A stretch of 60,879 bases of DNA from the NCBI RefSeq assembly GCF_000003815.2, contig NC_049985.1, forward strand, positions 21,100,147-21,161,025, given 5' to 3'. Made by a program: the position numbers and the translations under genes. Of the stretch, positions 9,945-22,243 are shown piece after piece. Within the stretch, counting starts at the first letter, position 1, and each line of letters opens with the position of its first letter. This DNA is from Branchiostoma floridae (taxonomy: Eukaryota; Chordata; Leptocardii; Amphioxiformes; Branchiostomatidae). Below the pieces are notes generated by a model. That model made no database searches and was not told the origin of the DNA. It saw nothing but the letters and a program-made list of their open reading frames with translations.

Positions 9945-12404
9945 TTGAATCTAGCAAAGTTCGAAGATTTGGATCTGTCGTACAACAAGATAACTAACAT
10001 CCAGCCTGGTGCATTCCTTAACCTACTCAGCCTGAAAAGGCTTAATCTAGAGTCTAATGATATCACTGACATTTCTCCTGGCGTACTTTCCAATCTCCCC
10101 CGACTGAAAAGTCTTTCTCTAAACAACAACAATATAACTATTATTCAAGACAGTGCATTTTCAAATGCATCCAAGCTCGAGTACTTGCAACTGTCTTTTA
10201 ACCCGATATCATACATTAACCCTGGTGTATTATCAAGATTACTTCAGTTAAAAGATTTGGAAATGCACAACAACAAAATAACTTCCATTCAGACTAGAAC
10301 ATTTGCAAAACTACCTCATCTCCAATATCTGAATCTAAAATACAACGAAATAACAAACATCACGCAAGGTGCATTCTACAACCTACCAAAGCTTTTGCTA
10401 TTGGGTTTGGAATTCAACAATATAAGATACATTCAGTCTGGGGTATTTCTAAACCTAACCCAGCTCAAAATGCTCTTTCTAAATTCCAACAAGATCACTA
10501 CTATTCAGGTTGGTGCATTCTCAGACTTGTTCCAGCTCGAGGAATTTGACCTGTCCTCAAACGAGATAGCATACATTCCACTTGGTACATTCCGAAATCT
10601 ACCCTTGCTGAAATACTTGTCCCTGTCCTCCAACAAGATAACAAATATTCAATCGGTTGTATTTTCAAACCTTACCCATCTCGATACACTGTCCCTGAGT
10701 AATAATAATATACAGGTATTGTCCGGATATGATGAGCTGTCATTGATCTCCAATGTAGCTCTTCACAACAACTCCTGGCAGTGTGACTGTAGAATGGCAC
10801 CCTTTAGGCAAAAGATGACTGGGTCTGCTTCATTTCAGAACCAAATCACATGTGAGGGGCCCAGTCATTATCTTGGACAAAAAATTCAGGATATAGAACC
10901 AAAAGACCTTATCTGTGTCAAACCAAGAATTTTGAATTTTATGGTAATCGAGAACAAGACATTTATACAAGGTGAGACAGTTCGTTTGGTGTGTGAAGTT
11001 TCGGGCCTTCTGACACCAGACATAACAGTCACCCTCCCAGATGGACTGAATGTAACTGTTGAATCAGTTGGGAGAGTGACAGTGGAGTTAAACGGGACCA
11101 TCACGATTCAAAATGTTGTTACGTCAGATGATGGTCTGTATGTTTGTACTGCAGCAAATCATGTAAGCTCTACATTCGCAACGTTTAGTATCCTAGTGGA
11201 ACCGCCAATTAGCCCTTCTTTTCCCACTGGCAATATAAAAAATAATGGTGACTCGACACTCGAGAACACCATGTCTGTGGGTACTATGATAGTTGTTGGA
11301 GTCGGTATATTTAATGGAGCAGTGATAGCTTGTAGAACTATTACTTTTATGGTTAGGCGTAGAAGAAAAAACAAAAGGCCTCATGACAACAATATCAACA
11401 CAGGTACTGATGTAATAGTACCCAGGGGTTACAATGAAACAGCATCTGCTGATTCTGTGACTGGTGACCATATTGGCGTATATGAGAATGAGAATGAGGT
11501 AGCAATGTTTGCTGATTCGTCAGGCATCAATGCGTATGAGAATGATGATGATGTAGCAATGTCTGCCGATTCTCTAGGTTTGTCAGCGGTCAATGTATAT
11601 GAGAATAATGATGAGGTAGTCATGTCTGCTGATTCTGTATGTCATGAACACACTAATGCATATGAGAATGATGATGAGCAAGACATTAATACTTATGAGA
11701 ATGATGATGAGGTAGCAATGCATCCTACTTCTGAAACTCAGAAAGACAATAACATGTATGAAAATGATGAACAAGTTACAATGTCTGCTGGATCAGGAGC
11801 TAGGGAGGACAAAATCGTCTATGAGAATGATAAAGAGACATTTTCTGCTGATTCTGAAAATCTGAAGGACAACAACATGTCTAAAGGGGATGATAAAGCA
11901 TTAGCGGTAGCTGTTGATTCTAAACGAGGACAGGATTCTAATGTTTATGAGAATTTTAACGCAATACTCAATGATTCTGGAGATGGGGACGACATTTCTG
12001 AGTGTAGAAGTGGCAATGCACAAACTGTATCTACTGATTGTCTGCCAATCTATGGCGATGGAGTTTCAAAAGAAGGGTGCATTGCTTCTCAGATAATCTA
12101 TAGTAGTGAGAGTAAAGTATTAGCTGCTCCTAGGTCCACCCATGGAAACGAGGAGGCAATGTCTGCTGCTTCTCAGCCCATCTATGAGAACGAGAATAAG
12201 AAGCCAATGACTGCTGCTTCTCAGTCCATCTATGGGAATGAGAATGAGGAGGCAATGTCTGCTGCTTCTCAGTCCATATATGGGCACGAGAACGAGGAGG
12301 CAGTAACTCCTGCATCTCAGCCCATCTATGATATTGAGAATGACAAAGCAATTAAAAGTGCCGACCTCTATGGCGCCAAAACAAATTCAAGAGGTGGGGA
12401 ATGA
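9945..12404 (+). CDS. LRR-Ig-TM receptor 1, long open body without a start codon (probable recent pseudogene)
   Basis: An 819-codon open frame whose first codon is TTG; the frame opens after a stop at 9927 and the first in-frame ATG is at 10263. It encodes 11 LRRs of 24 residues, an LRRCT block (NSWQCDCRMAPF, IKDLIC-like end), one I-set-like Ig domain (LVCEVSG ... DDGLYVCTAANH), a TM segment (VGTMIVVGVGIFNGAVIA) followed by RRRRKNKR, and a cytoplasmic tail of about 330 residues. The tail has ten YxN motifs (nine YEN, one YGN), most in acidic contexts such as NAYENDDDV and QPIYENENK. It is close to the intact paralogue at 22244 throughout. With the signal peptide frameshifted away it should not make a normal surface receptor unless another exon supplies a start. 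The stop lies four codons beyond that of the paralogue. Confidence 0.8.
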   Translation: MNLAKFEDLDLSYNKITNIQPGAFLNLLSLKRLNLESNDITDISPGVLSNLPRLKSLSLNNNNITIIQDSAFSNASKLEYLQLSFNPISYINPGVLSRLLQLKDLEMHNNKITSIQTRTFAKLPHLQYLNLKYNEITNITQGAFYNLPKLLLLGLEFNNIRYIQSGVFLNLTQLKMLFLNSNKITTIQVGAFSDLFQLEEFDLSSNEIAYIPLGTFRNLPLLKYLSLSSNKITNIQSVVFSNLTHLDTLSLSNNNIQVLSGYDELSLISNVALHNNSWQCDCRMAPFRQKMTGSASFQNQITCEGPSHYLGQKIQDIEPKDLICVKPRILNFMVIENKTFIQGETVRLVCEVSGLLTPDITVTLPDGLNVTVESVGRVTVELNGTITIQNVVTSDDGLYVCTAANHVSSTFATFSILVEPPISPSFPTGNIKNNGDSTLENTMSVGTMIVVGVGIFNGAVIACRTITFMVRRRRKNKRPHDNNINTGTDVIVPRGYNETASADSVTGDHIGVYENENEVAMFADSSGINAYENDDDVAMSADSLGLSAVNVYENNDEVVMSADSVCHEHTNAYENDDEQDINTYENDDEVAMHPTSETQKDNNMYENDEQVTMSAGSGAREDKIVYENDKETFSADSENLKDNNMSKGDDKALAVAVDSKRGQDSNVYENFNAILNDSGDGDDISECRSGNAQTVSTDCLPIYGDGVSKEGCIASQIIYSSESKVLAAPRSTHGNEEAMSAASQPIYENENKKPMTAASQSIYGNENEEAMSAASQSIYGHENEEAVTPASQPIYDIENDKAIKSADLYGAKTNSRGGE

Positions 12405-13075
12405 AAAACAAGGCTTATTTTCAAAAGTAATATTAGTCAGAAAGATGATAATATCAATGATCATTAACCTAACAAACTAACTGACTAATAATGTATCAAA
12501 CATCTAATAGATCTTTTATGCAATGAAATTGTCACTTCTTAAACATACAGTGTTTTCGCGTAAATCGGATAGCAAAGATGTCCCAGGTTTAGTGCAGAGC
12601 AGAGTATCATTCCATATGGCAAAGTGGACAAGATTTACATTTTCAAAATAACTTATAGTTGTGAATAATTTTTGACACCGTATTGCAATTACGGATGGTG
12701 ATGATAATTACAATTACAGCAATCGCATTCTAACTATCTATGTTTATATGTATATACTTTATCTTTTGTGCCACATTGGAAGGCTGCGACACTTAATTTG
12801 TAATTTATTGTCAATTAGTCTAAGAATTGACACGAGAAAGGTGACTAAAACGTTGTTTAAAAACATGTTTTGTGTGTACAAAGAATCTTGTCAACTTTCC
12901 GGTATTGGACCGGCTACGAAGTGATCGCATACACGTATGTTAATTAAGACAAAGTAGACAAATTGAACAGGATTAGGTTAATTGCTGTGTAAACTGGAAT
13001 TGTAACTGAGTGTAATCAGTATCTAAAGGCAGTGTTGTAAAAATTTCTGAAATAAGTAATAAAGTTAGTTGTGTT
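12405..13075 (+). other. 3' UTR and flank of receptor 1, homologous to that of receptor 2
   Basis: Blocks such as attagtcagaaa, ctaataatgt, aaagatgtcc and cttatagttgtgaata occur in the same order after receptor 2 (25007-26400). An AATAAA lies near 13059. The paralogue has an AATAAA eight bases after its stop; the matching site here reads aatgaa. Confidence 0.55.
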
Positions 13076-13599
13076 ATGTTGTTTACATATTATACTCTTT
13101 ATTCTCAGAGACACTCTCCATTAAATAAGGACTTCCTTACTGTTGGATATATATAAAACTTCTTAAGACGTTTCAAACAGCATCCACTGTCTTTCTGCTG
13201 TGATGGAAAACAAAAGTCTACAGAACTCGCGGAACAAAGAATACATATTGTTCTAAAAACAGGTAACGACCTTTTTTTCTAAGATTTTCTAAGTAAACAA
13301 CACAGGTAAATATTAAATTGTTCTAATTAGTGTTCCAAATAAGCAAACAAAGTACTTTAAATTGTAGTAAGGATTCATTTGATCAATGTCGTTTATGAGA
13401 ACAAATAATTTTAATACCAGTAAAGAACTAGAGTTCCGCGAACACATCCGTTTGCCAAATAATCATGCCTTTATTCAAGACGTTAAGGTCTTATTTATGT
13501 ATTACTAAAGAGTAAATACCCCAATAGCAAAGGACTGCATGAACATGTGTTACTCACAAACCCATAAACGCTACCAAAAACATAAACTTCTTTTCCTCA

Positions 13600-15010
13600 G
13601 TTACATATGAGACAAGTTTGAAAGTCCTATCATGTAATGCAGTGTATTTGTAAACTTTTATCATTAATTGTGTAAATTTGCTGTTAATTTGCATAATAAG
13701 CATTCCACTATGTAAGTCTTCACATAGGGTATCTACTTACCAAAAATCACGACGATCCGTCAACATTTTCATGTTTTCTCATTAATTATGTAAATGGGGT
13801 TGTCATTTGCATAATCAATACGTATTGGGCATTCTCTTTCTCAGCTTCATATGTGACAAGTTTGAAAGTCCTATCATGAAATGAAGTGGATTTATAGATT
13901 TTCCTCATAAATTATGCAAATTAGCTGCTGATTTGCATAATTTGTATTGTATTATGTACATTGTTACTTGGGCTATCTACATACCAAAAATCATGACGAT
14001 CCGTCAACACGTTCTCGAGTTATTCTCGTCCAAAGTTTGAAAGGAAATCGGCCACTGCAGTTCCAAAAAAGCCGCTAGGGGATCCAAACTTACAGCACTT
14101 ACCCTCTATCCCAAGGGCTATCTACCACTCAAAAATCACAACCAAAGCATGTTCAGAACGGGAGATTGAAGTTTTGCTGTAATACCTTAGGAAGCCATTA
14201 GGCGGCCCATTATTGAACTTGACCTTCGTTTTCCTGACCCCTACCAAATATTAATAGGATCCATTTAAGGTTTCTCGAGTTATGCATTCCACAAACAAAC
14301 GGACGCACACACTCGGACCGCTACCATCCTGACGAAAAATGCTACGCCAACCATTTTCGAACACGACATTCCTTTCCGCAACCGCTACTTTAATACCAAA
14401 TATCATGAAAATCCATATACAGCTTTTTGAGTTATATTTTGTTGGCATGGTTTTATGAAATTTCCTCATTAATTATGCAAGTTAGCTGTTGATTTGCATA
14501 ACTAGTATTACATTATGTAAATCATTACTCATTCTATCTACATACCATCTACATGATGATCCGTCAACACGTTCTCGAGTTATCCTCGTCAGATTGACAG
14601 GCAATCGGTGCCTGCAGTAAAAAAAAGCCGCTAGGGGGTCCAAACTCACAGCGCTTACTCTCTGCCCCAAGGGCTATTTACCACTCAAAAATCATGACCA
14701 CAGCATGTCCAGAACACGAGATGTCAAAATTAAAAGTTTTGCTGCATTACTTTAGGGACCCGCTAGGGGGCCCATTATCAAACTTGACCTCTGTTTTTCT
14801 GACTCCTACCCACCTATCAAATATTATCAGGATCCATTCAAGGATTCTCGAGTTATGCTGTTTACAAGAGCGCACACATTTGGCCCGCTACCGTCCTGAC
14901 GAAAAGGCTACGCCATCCATTTTCGAACTCGACATTCCTTTCCACAACCGCTACTCAAATACCAAATATCATTAAAATCCATACACAGCTTGCTTGCCAA
15001 GTTATATGCT
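13600..15010 (+). repeat. Interspersed repeat family (tttgcataat / gacgatccgtcaaca / gccgctagggg type)
   Basis: Recurrent blocks (acaagtttgaaagtcctatcat, attatgcaaattagctg, gatccgtcaacacgttctcg, gccgctaggggatccaaact) appear at least twice within this stretch. They recur in direct orientation near 30.93-31.02 and 36.47-37.16 kb and inverted near 41.05-42.06 kb. No coding capacity is visible. It separates modules B and C. Confidence 0.75.
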
Positions 15011-15164
15011 GTTGACTACATATAGGACACAACACAAATACTTTCTGCCTGTCGTCCGGGCTTCAACGGGTAGGGTAGGATGGTTGCTTTGCTTTTGAGA
15101 TCTGGCTTTTCTAACACCTGTAACCCTTAAACGACTTATTTTATGGCCACCAAGTTTTGACACT

Positions 15165-16319
15165 CGCAGCAGATCACATATTTCAGCAATTAAAGACATG
15201 TTGATTAGACACTCGGGGTTGATTTGCTATCTAGCGTGTGACCAAATCTCACTTATTGATAAGATTTAAGTGTCTCTCCCTGTGAAAGTGGATAAAATGT
15301 TGCAGTCCAGTGTCAAATTTTATATAGCTTTTACGAACGTACATTAAAGCCTGCCTTGTACAACTAATGACGCTTTGACAGTTGTGCAGGAATAACAAAC
15401 GAACGAACGAACCAACCTCTGGTGACATGATTGTCTCCTTTGTATGTCAATAGGTCTCGTTTTTTTCTCAATTAACATTCGGCAATCTCATTGAAGAGGC
15501 GTCTGATGAAATTCTTTCTTGCTCATTGAAGAGGCGTCTGATGAAATTCTTTCTTGCAGTGAAATCATCTTTCCGTGCATTTTTCAAATTGTGTATAGTC
15601 TGGTATTCCAAAGTATATTTTATTTGCAATAGAGATAATACTAAAACATATTCTAACAATTCAAAGTCCTTTTAGTTAGAATTGAGAGTTACCCATACAA
15701 AGATGCCAAACCATACAATTATTGTAATTGCTGGAAAGCCGTTCAAAACTTAAGTTTGATTTGCTTTTCGATTGACCAAAACATTCTCTGGCAGGTCGAG
15801 GAAACAGACAAGATTATTTCCTTCTCAGTGTATCCAGTTTTCTTTGACAAACTGTGCCAATCAAAAATACATGCCGGAATTAAAAAAAAAATACTTTCCT
15901 TAGATATTTAACTACATTTATCATAATGGTCATCTTGTTTGGCGAGTCGACGTCGAAACCTTGAAACGAGATATGTAATAGAGTCAAGTATTTGGATATT
16001 TGTTTACTTGTAAATCAGCATGCAATGGATGATCGGAACACTTTATACCACTTGATGTCTTTATGTTTTTTTTGCCCAAAAATCGAATGGTAAGAACATG
16101 TAACGTACTGTCCGCTAGATAGAAGATACGCAATGTATATCATTATCTGTATAGTGGGCGGAATCACTACTGCGAGAAGGAATTTCATTAATCTCAGACA
16201 GCCTCTGCGGGAAGATTGGCTCACATTCCGCACGATCTCTTCAGTCGGACTCTGCAGGAAGATTACTCACATTTCTATCGAAGACCCACAAGCGTTCAGA
16301 CTCTGGTTGTCTGAGAAAG
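15165..16319 (+). promoter_or_regulatory. Module C: upstream segment and probable non-coding first exon
   Basis: Co-linear with modules A and B, with the same order of blocks (gttgtgcagg near 15380, two copies of gcgtctgatgaaattctttc at 15497-15553, atagtgggcggaatcact near 16152). The last block ends with GAGAAAG and a gtacgtga donor at 16320. It lies about 6 kb upstream of the intact receptor. Further exon-like blocks with donors follow at about 19061, 20143 and 20991, so several alternative or successive 5' exons are possible. Confidence 0.45.
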
Positions 16320-16589
16320 GTACGTGAAACTTTTATTATCTCTCTCATCATCTTAGTATGCAACTATGCGTCATTTGAAGCTAGATCAAGAGCTAAATCT
16401 AAATGAAACAATTGACCGTAGGTAACATACTCTGTGGCATAGTTATGGTTTATGTCGGTTGTGTTGCTTTATGTGGTGTGTAACATGGTGTTTATGTCTC
16501 ACACAGAACTCATCACATCGACTTATACCAAAAACGTGCTTAAAAGCTCACCCAAAAATTACTGCCAAATGTAAAAGACAACGTCCTCG

Positions 16590-16860
16590 ACTGAATAAAA
16601 TAGAAAAGGCAACTTTCTCGACCTTTCCTGACCACACATGTTATTAGATTGGAATACAAAAGCATACAATAAAAAAAAAACACGTTTTACTCGTGAGAAA
16701 ATACAGAAAGAATTTCAGCAATATCTTCAGTCAGACTCTTCAGGAAGATTGGTTCACATTCCGCTCGAAGAACTATACAGACATATTGACAGAGAAAAAG
16801 GAGGTTCTAGTTGTCTAAGAAATAGACGAAGAAGTTCCATGATTTTTAAGGAAATGGAGT
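16590..16860 (+). other. Second conserved block downstream of the module C first exon
   Basis: Contains aaggcaactttctcg near 16609 (also at 4725 in module A) and a 48-bp-repeat-like stretch with gacagagaaaaaggaggttc near 16790, matched near 8950 in module B. The shared order supports whole-module duplication. A function cannot be assigned. Confidence 0.5.
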
Positions 16861-17399
16861 CCGAATCTTTTTTTATCATGAAAATAGATATAAAAAGATA
16901 TTGCGCTGTATAAGACAAATTGGGCGGATTTTCTTTACTGACACCAGTGCCACAAGACCCTGACAGAATACAATGTGATGAAATGTCCAGGTTACACATT
17001 CCATACAAGATAGGCCCAACGGATCCGGAGATAAGGGCGAGGTCACCGGTTGGTAAAGATACGAGGTAACTGCGTAGTCAAGAATAAATTATAACGGAAA
17101 AAAAGTGTTACCAAACACAGATTTTAAAATGGAGATTCCAGTGGTGTCAAAGTCAACTTTTGTCTTAGAATTAATTCATAATGATTCTTTTGTAGGTTGC
17201 TTGGAATAATGTAGTCACTTGCTGTAAATCATGATATATATTACTCGAGACTGATGTAATTACAAAGCTGAATGGCATTGATATTGGGCACAATGCTGGC
17301 CACTGTCATTGAAAATAGTTCTTAAATCCAAACCAGGAACATAGAAAGTCTGACCAAATGTCTGAACAAATGATCCAGTTAAGTTCTAAAGAAAGCAAA

Positions 17400-17500
17400 A
17401 ATTTAAAACGCAGGAACGAACGACACCTGTTCCGCCATACCCTCCAGTGTGGAGAATCCAAATAAATAAATAAATAAATAAATAAACGAAAAAAAATTGA
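17400..17500 (+). repeat. Retroposon-like 3' tail with (AAATA)n
   Basis: A short block (cctccagtgtggagaatcc) ends in a run of aaataaataaataaataaat, typical of the 3' end of a non-LTR element. No coding part is visible. Confidence 0.5.
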
Positions 17501-17879
17501 TTCCACGTCTAATCTGGGGAAAAACAATACATAGCTTGAACGGTCGGTAGAATGTCCAAGGCTAGAAACAATATCTTTCATTGTCTCTTCAGGAAAAATT
17601 GACATTCCGTTCTCCTCAAAATCTGGACAACAGGACAGTCATCACCAAAGTGTCTGTATCTGTATCTTTATCTGCATCTATATAGCCGGTATAACCGCCG
17701 TTCGGCGTAACACACCAGCTTCGCAAAGTTGTGGGCATATGATTTTCTAATGAAAAGATTAAAGGCTTCTGCGCATTATGATAAGCTAGATTTTTTTAGG
17801 GTTTTAGTTTACAAATGATATACATTTTTGTAGAATTGTAGCTTTTTGTCATTGAGTTTATTGAGTTTATTGTGATACC

Positions 17880-18127
17880 CTTTAGCTCATTGAGCTAATC
17901 TTCCAGGGCTCGTTAAAAAACACACACAGTATATACAAGTAGATAGACAGATATCATACACTCAAAACAGATACAAATACATACATAGAGTCTAGAAGTC
18001 ATGTGGTCAGAGGATTATAAACAATAAAACCATTATGATCCGTAGAAATTGTCCATCATCTTCTTTAACAATCTTGTATCAGAGACAATCTTGAAATCTC
18101 TGGGTAGCACATTCAACAGTTTGACTG
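17880..18127 (-). mobile_element. Possible LINE-derived fragment abutting an assembly gap
   Basis: On the minus strand the end next to the gap reads LLNVLPRDFKIVSDT and then LLKKMMDNFY, resembling the C-terminal tail of some non-LTR reverse transcriptases. The piece is short and cut off by the N run, so the call is tentative. Confidence 0.3.
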
Positions 18128-18227
18128 NNNNNNNNNNNNNNNNNNNNNNNNNNNNNNNNNNNNNNNNNNNNNNNNNNNNNNNNNNNNNNNNNNNNNNNNN
18201 NNNNNNNNNNNNNNNNNNNNNNNNNNN
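18128..18227. other. Assembly gap (100 N)
   Basis: A run of exactly 100 N, the usual placeholder for a gap of unknown size. Confidence 0.99.
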
Positions 18228-18459
18228 TATGTTGCTGAAAGACTTAGTTTATACAAGGCAATATCTACTACTCATCTCAAAATTGAGAGTAATTAGGAGT
18301 AAGGGCCTGCAAATACCAACTTCTAAAAAGACGAAGCCAAACCCCTAAAATTCGAGATAAAAAGATCATATAACATATTCATGGTACCATGTTAGTCTGA
18401 GACAATGATCATGATTGATGATGACTACAACAAACATCTTCATGATACTAACCATGGAT

Positions 18460-20143
18460 TTTAGTTTTTAGAATTAATTAAGTCATGATGTTAGTTATAT
18501 CATATTATCTAAGTGCAAATGTTATTCCTTGTCTTTTTCTCATCTAATTAATGCTTCCTTGTGGTTGAAATACCTGATAGAATTTTTACGATGATAAGGT
18601 AACAACTAGAGATACCTCTAAACATGCGTGGAATGAAAAAAGGTTAAGAGTGCATCATAGGGCTTTGAGTGGTCATCACAGCAGTAAATATATGGCATAT
18701 ATAGTGATAATCATTCAAATATATCAGATCTGCTAGCTGACTTGGCTTTTTAAATTCGATATTTTCATGAAAGTATCTAAATATGTATTAGAGTTTGTTG
18801 GTTACAAAAGCAAATATACCGTTTTTCCGTTTTACGCTCGAGTCGTGTGTATATGTTGCATGTGGAAATAACTGGTGGGGCAGGTGGCAGCAACTGTTCG
18901 CAATTTAAAAATCCACTTCTCATGTACCTTTTGCAAAGCTCAGATTAACTACATTTGCCAATATAGTCTGCTCCACCTGCAAAAAGCTAAACATATCCCG
19001 CCGGGAGACTCCTCAGCGTTTGAACAGAGCAGGACGGTCATCAGCCGAGTGTCTGTGAAAGGTACGAAAAGTTGTGGGCCTATGATTTGGTTCATTTTCC
19101 AATGAGAAAAATTTTGATAAGATAGATCAATGTTTTGATTTACAAATGATACATATTTTTTGTAGAATTGTAGCTTTAGGTTATTTTATAACATTACTAT
19201 GTTTAAGAGTCGAAAAAGATCCCTGTTCCCTTCAGCTCTACTATAATATGTACACTTCTACAACAAATAACTTCGTGAACGCCGTATAAAGCAATCGAAT
19301 TCTCTGACAAAGCATTAATTAACAGTTTCCTATAACTTCCTTCGATTGGCCACATCAATGATAAGAAGTTCATACAAGGTGATGTCTACTATGTACACGT
19401 TCTGCTTTATTTTTTAGATTATTATTGTATCGACCATAACTCATAATGTAATGTTTTTATGTTGAAATTACTCTAATCAAGTCATGGTGTTAGTTATATT
19501 ATCTTATTCCTTGTTTGTCTTTTTCAGAAATACCTGATAGAATTTTTATGATGATAAGGCAACAATTACAGATACCTCTATTATGTAGACTACACAAAGT
19601 TAAGAGTGTATCATAGGGCTCTGAGTACGTGGTCATCACAGCAGTAAATGTATGGTATAGTTATGATGCACGTTTAATACATTCAAAATATATCAGAACT
19701 GCTATCTGACTTTGTGTTTCACATTCGATATTTTCATGAAAATATTTAAATATGTATTAGAGTTTGTTGGTTATAAAAGCAAATATACTAAAATAAAGGA
19801 TGAAGCACAGATAGTAAACATAAAGTCATGCAGGGTTTACAGAGCACTCTTTTGATAATGTATCTTTTGTTTTAAAAAAATTGCCCGTTTTTTCTCGTTT
19901 TACGCTCGAGTCGTGTTCGTCTGTTGCATATGGAAAAGGCTGGTGGGGCAGGTGGCAGAAACCGTTCGCAATTTAAAAATCCACTTCTCATGTACCTTTT
20001 GCAAAGCTCAGATTAACTACATTTGCCAATATATAGTCTGCTCCGCCTGCAAAAGAGCCGAATACCTTGCGTAAGGCGCGTACGTTTTTAATATTGGGAC
20101 AAAGGAAAACATTCTACACGGCGGTCTGGGCTGTCTGTAGAAG
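18460..20143 (+). repeat. Tandem duplication (unit about 1 kb) carrying exon-like ends
   Basis: Sequence at about 18460-19061 is repeated at about 19475-20143: shared blocks include agtcatg(a/g)tgttagttatat, aaatacctgatagaattttta, catcacagcagtaaat and ccacttctcatgtacctttt. Each copy ends in a splice-donor-like site (GAAAG|gtacga at 19062; GAAG|gtataa at 20144). A partial third copy of the region after the donor is near 17740-17850. These may be alternative untranslated first exons for receptor 2. Confidence 0.6.
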
Positions 20144-20889
20144 GTATAAAGAATTTGCATGATTTGCCCCGTTTTCGTAGGGAAAACTGATTCTGACGTT
20201 TTCCCCATACATTCTTTGTTTTTGTCCCTAATGTTGTACACGTATTTTTGTATGTTTGGTGTTTTATTTATTGAAAAGAATAGTTTTCGCATAATGAGAA
20301 GCTACATCAAGATTAATGTCTACATGCAATTAAAATTTGTACATGATGTCAGCTTTAGGTGAAAACTTGCAACCTTGTGCCCATCAAGAGGGGGCCAACT
20401 TTGTGCCTAATCAAGAGTGGCCAAACTTGTTTTGTATGTAAACAAACATCGTATGATGGAATCAATTAATTGTTTTATTCAGTGAAAGGTAATAGGAAAA
20501 CTAAATAATTTTTTCTTTGTACAAATACTTGGAGTGTCTACCTTTTTAGACAAATAACACCTGCACTAAGTTATCTTAAATAAAAATGTGATCTCGTCCG
20601 CTTCATTTGTTGAATATAACCTTTGATCAAAGGCATTGTTCAGTTGTTTTTGTTGACGGTTTCCATGTTCTGTTTACAGTGTGTAAAGTGAAATTTTCTT
20701 TTGAGATGGAATAAAGCAAAAATTATCAATATCCTTTGCACATGTGATATAATGATCAGACAGAGTATTTCATCTAACTGAGAAAAGCGCCGATGAAAAT
20801 GACTACAATGCAAGAAAGAGGTATTTGCTTGTGAGAAAATACAGAACTGTAAAAGCGATACTGACAAGCATTATTTGTATTTATTACAG

Positions 20890-20991
20890 GGCCAAGCGAG
20901 AACACTTAGCTTTGAGGTCACATTAAATACTCGCAAGGAGAATACTGTACAGGAAACGAGCGTGAGGTCTCCATTTGGTAATCATCAAAAG
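20890..20991 (+). other. Candidate untranslated exon upstream of receptor 2
   Basis: A 102-base block is framed by a good acceptor (tatttattacag) and a good donor (AAAAG|gtgagtaat). It has no long open frame and lies about 1.25 kb upstream of the acceptor that precedes the receptor 2 start codon. A diverged relative may exist near 17030-17070. Exon status rests only on splice signals and position. Confidence 0.4.
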
Positions 20992-22243
20992 GTGAGTAAT
21001 ACGCTTAGTCTTTAAGATCCTAGAAAAGGCGTTATCTAAATGTATTAAATAACGATTTTTGGTTCGAAAAATAAATCAGCTCATTTTTTGAATCATACCT
21101 GTTTAGAAAAGTCGCTCTATCAGAGATAGCCAAAAATGATAAAAAACGACAATTAATTTTTTCAATAATGGCTTCTTTATACATGCAAGTAACGTTTGTT
21201 ACCGGTGACCTATGCTACAACGATTCACTTAAGTTTACACTTTTTAATTAGAAATTATTTACAGTTCTGGGTAAACCACTTAGGTACTTAAAACATGGGC
21301 AGCCGTTTGGTACACACGAGATTGAATAGATAGCATAGAAGGCGCCTCATAATTGTAACGCTTTGATTTAACAGTAGATTCTGTAAAATATGTATATTTT
21401 CTTAAAAGACAGTCAGCAGTCCTTTCTTTTTTCCATATGCAGCCAGAAACTTTAAAGCGTCACAATATAAATGCCTTACTCTCGGTGGTAACGGTTGTTA
21501 CCAAATTTGGTGACAGGCATATACCATTTTACATTTCCAAGATCAGTTTAGGGAGAGGTCTGACGTGATATGTCAGATCCCCCGGGTAGCTACCTTCATT
21601 TTCCGAACAATCATTCTGGGAACTGAACAGTTGGCTGCTTTATAATTCTGTGTGTCTAACGCGACATCCATTTTTTGGGTGTGGAATTCTACCGGTACCC
21701 GTGGCTGTAATTTTTTTTGCAAATCAACCAATACAAGTATTTGGATGCATCTTTCGTACGTATAACATTATAGGTGTAAAATGTAGAAAGAAGTGTGTTC
21801 CCTGTTATTAGCTCAGTATCAAGCCACAAAGTCTAGTGACAGTATCTGGCAAATATGTTTATGAGAACGACTAAAAACGTAGATTAAACAGTCTGGTATA
21901 CCTGGCAGTATGTATTTAATATATTTTCATTTTATGTTGCTTGAAAAAAAATTAATATTTAAGTTACACCATTCTCTCACTCACTCATCCTCGCCGCTTG
22001 TCATTCTTCGCTTCTTACACCATTATAGACTATGATATGCCTGCTTTAAGAGGGATTCTTAAGAAAAAAAAACATGGAAGGGCTTTGCTACCTCCAAGCA
22101 ATGTTAATCAGTGACAGTCAAAATAGCTTCGGTAAATTTTCTTTGTAATCAGAATATGCTTTAGCTACATCCGTGCCGCGAGAGTCATTTGAATGAGAAA
22201 CACTGTACTTTGAAATGCACATCATTCCTTTGTTATAGAGAAA

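Noticed and set aside
18049-18348. Open frame crossing the N run at 18128-18227
   Set aside because: The frame is continuous only because N codons contain no stops; the gap size is unknown.
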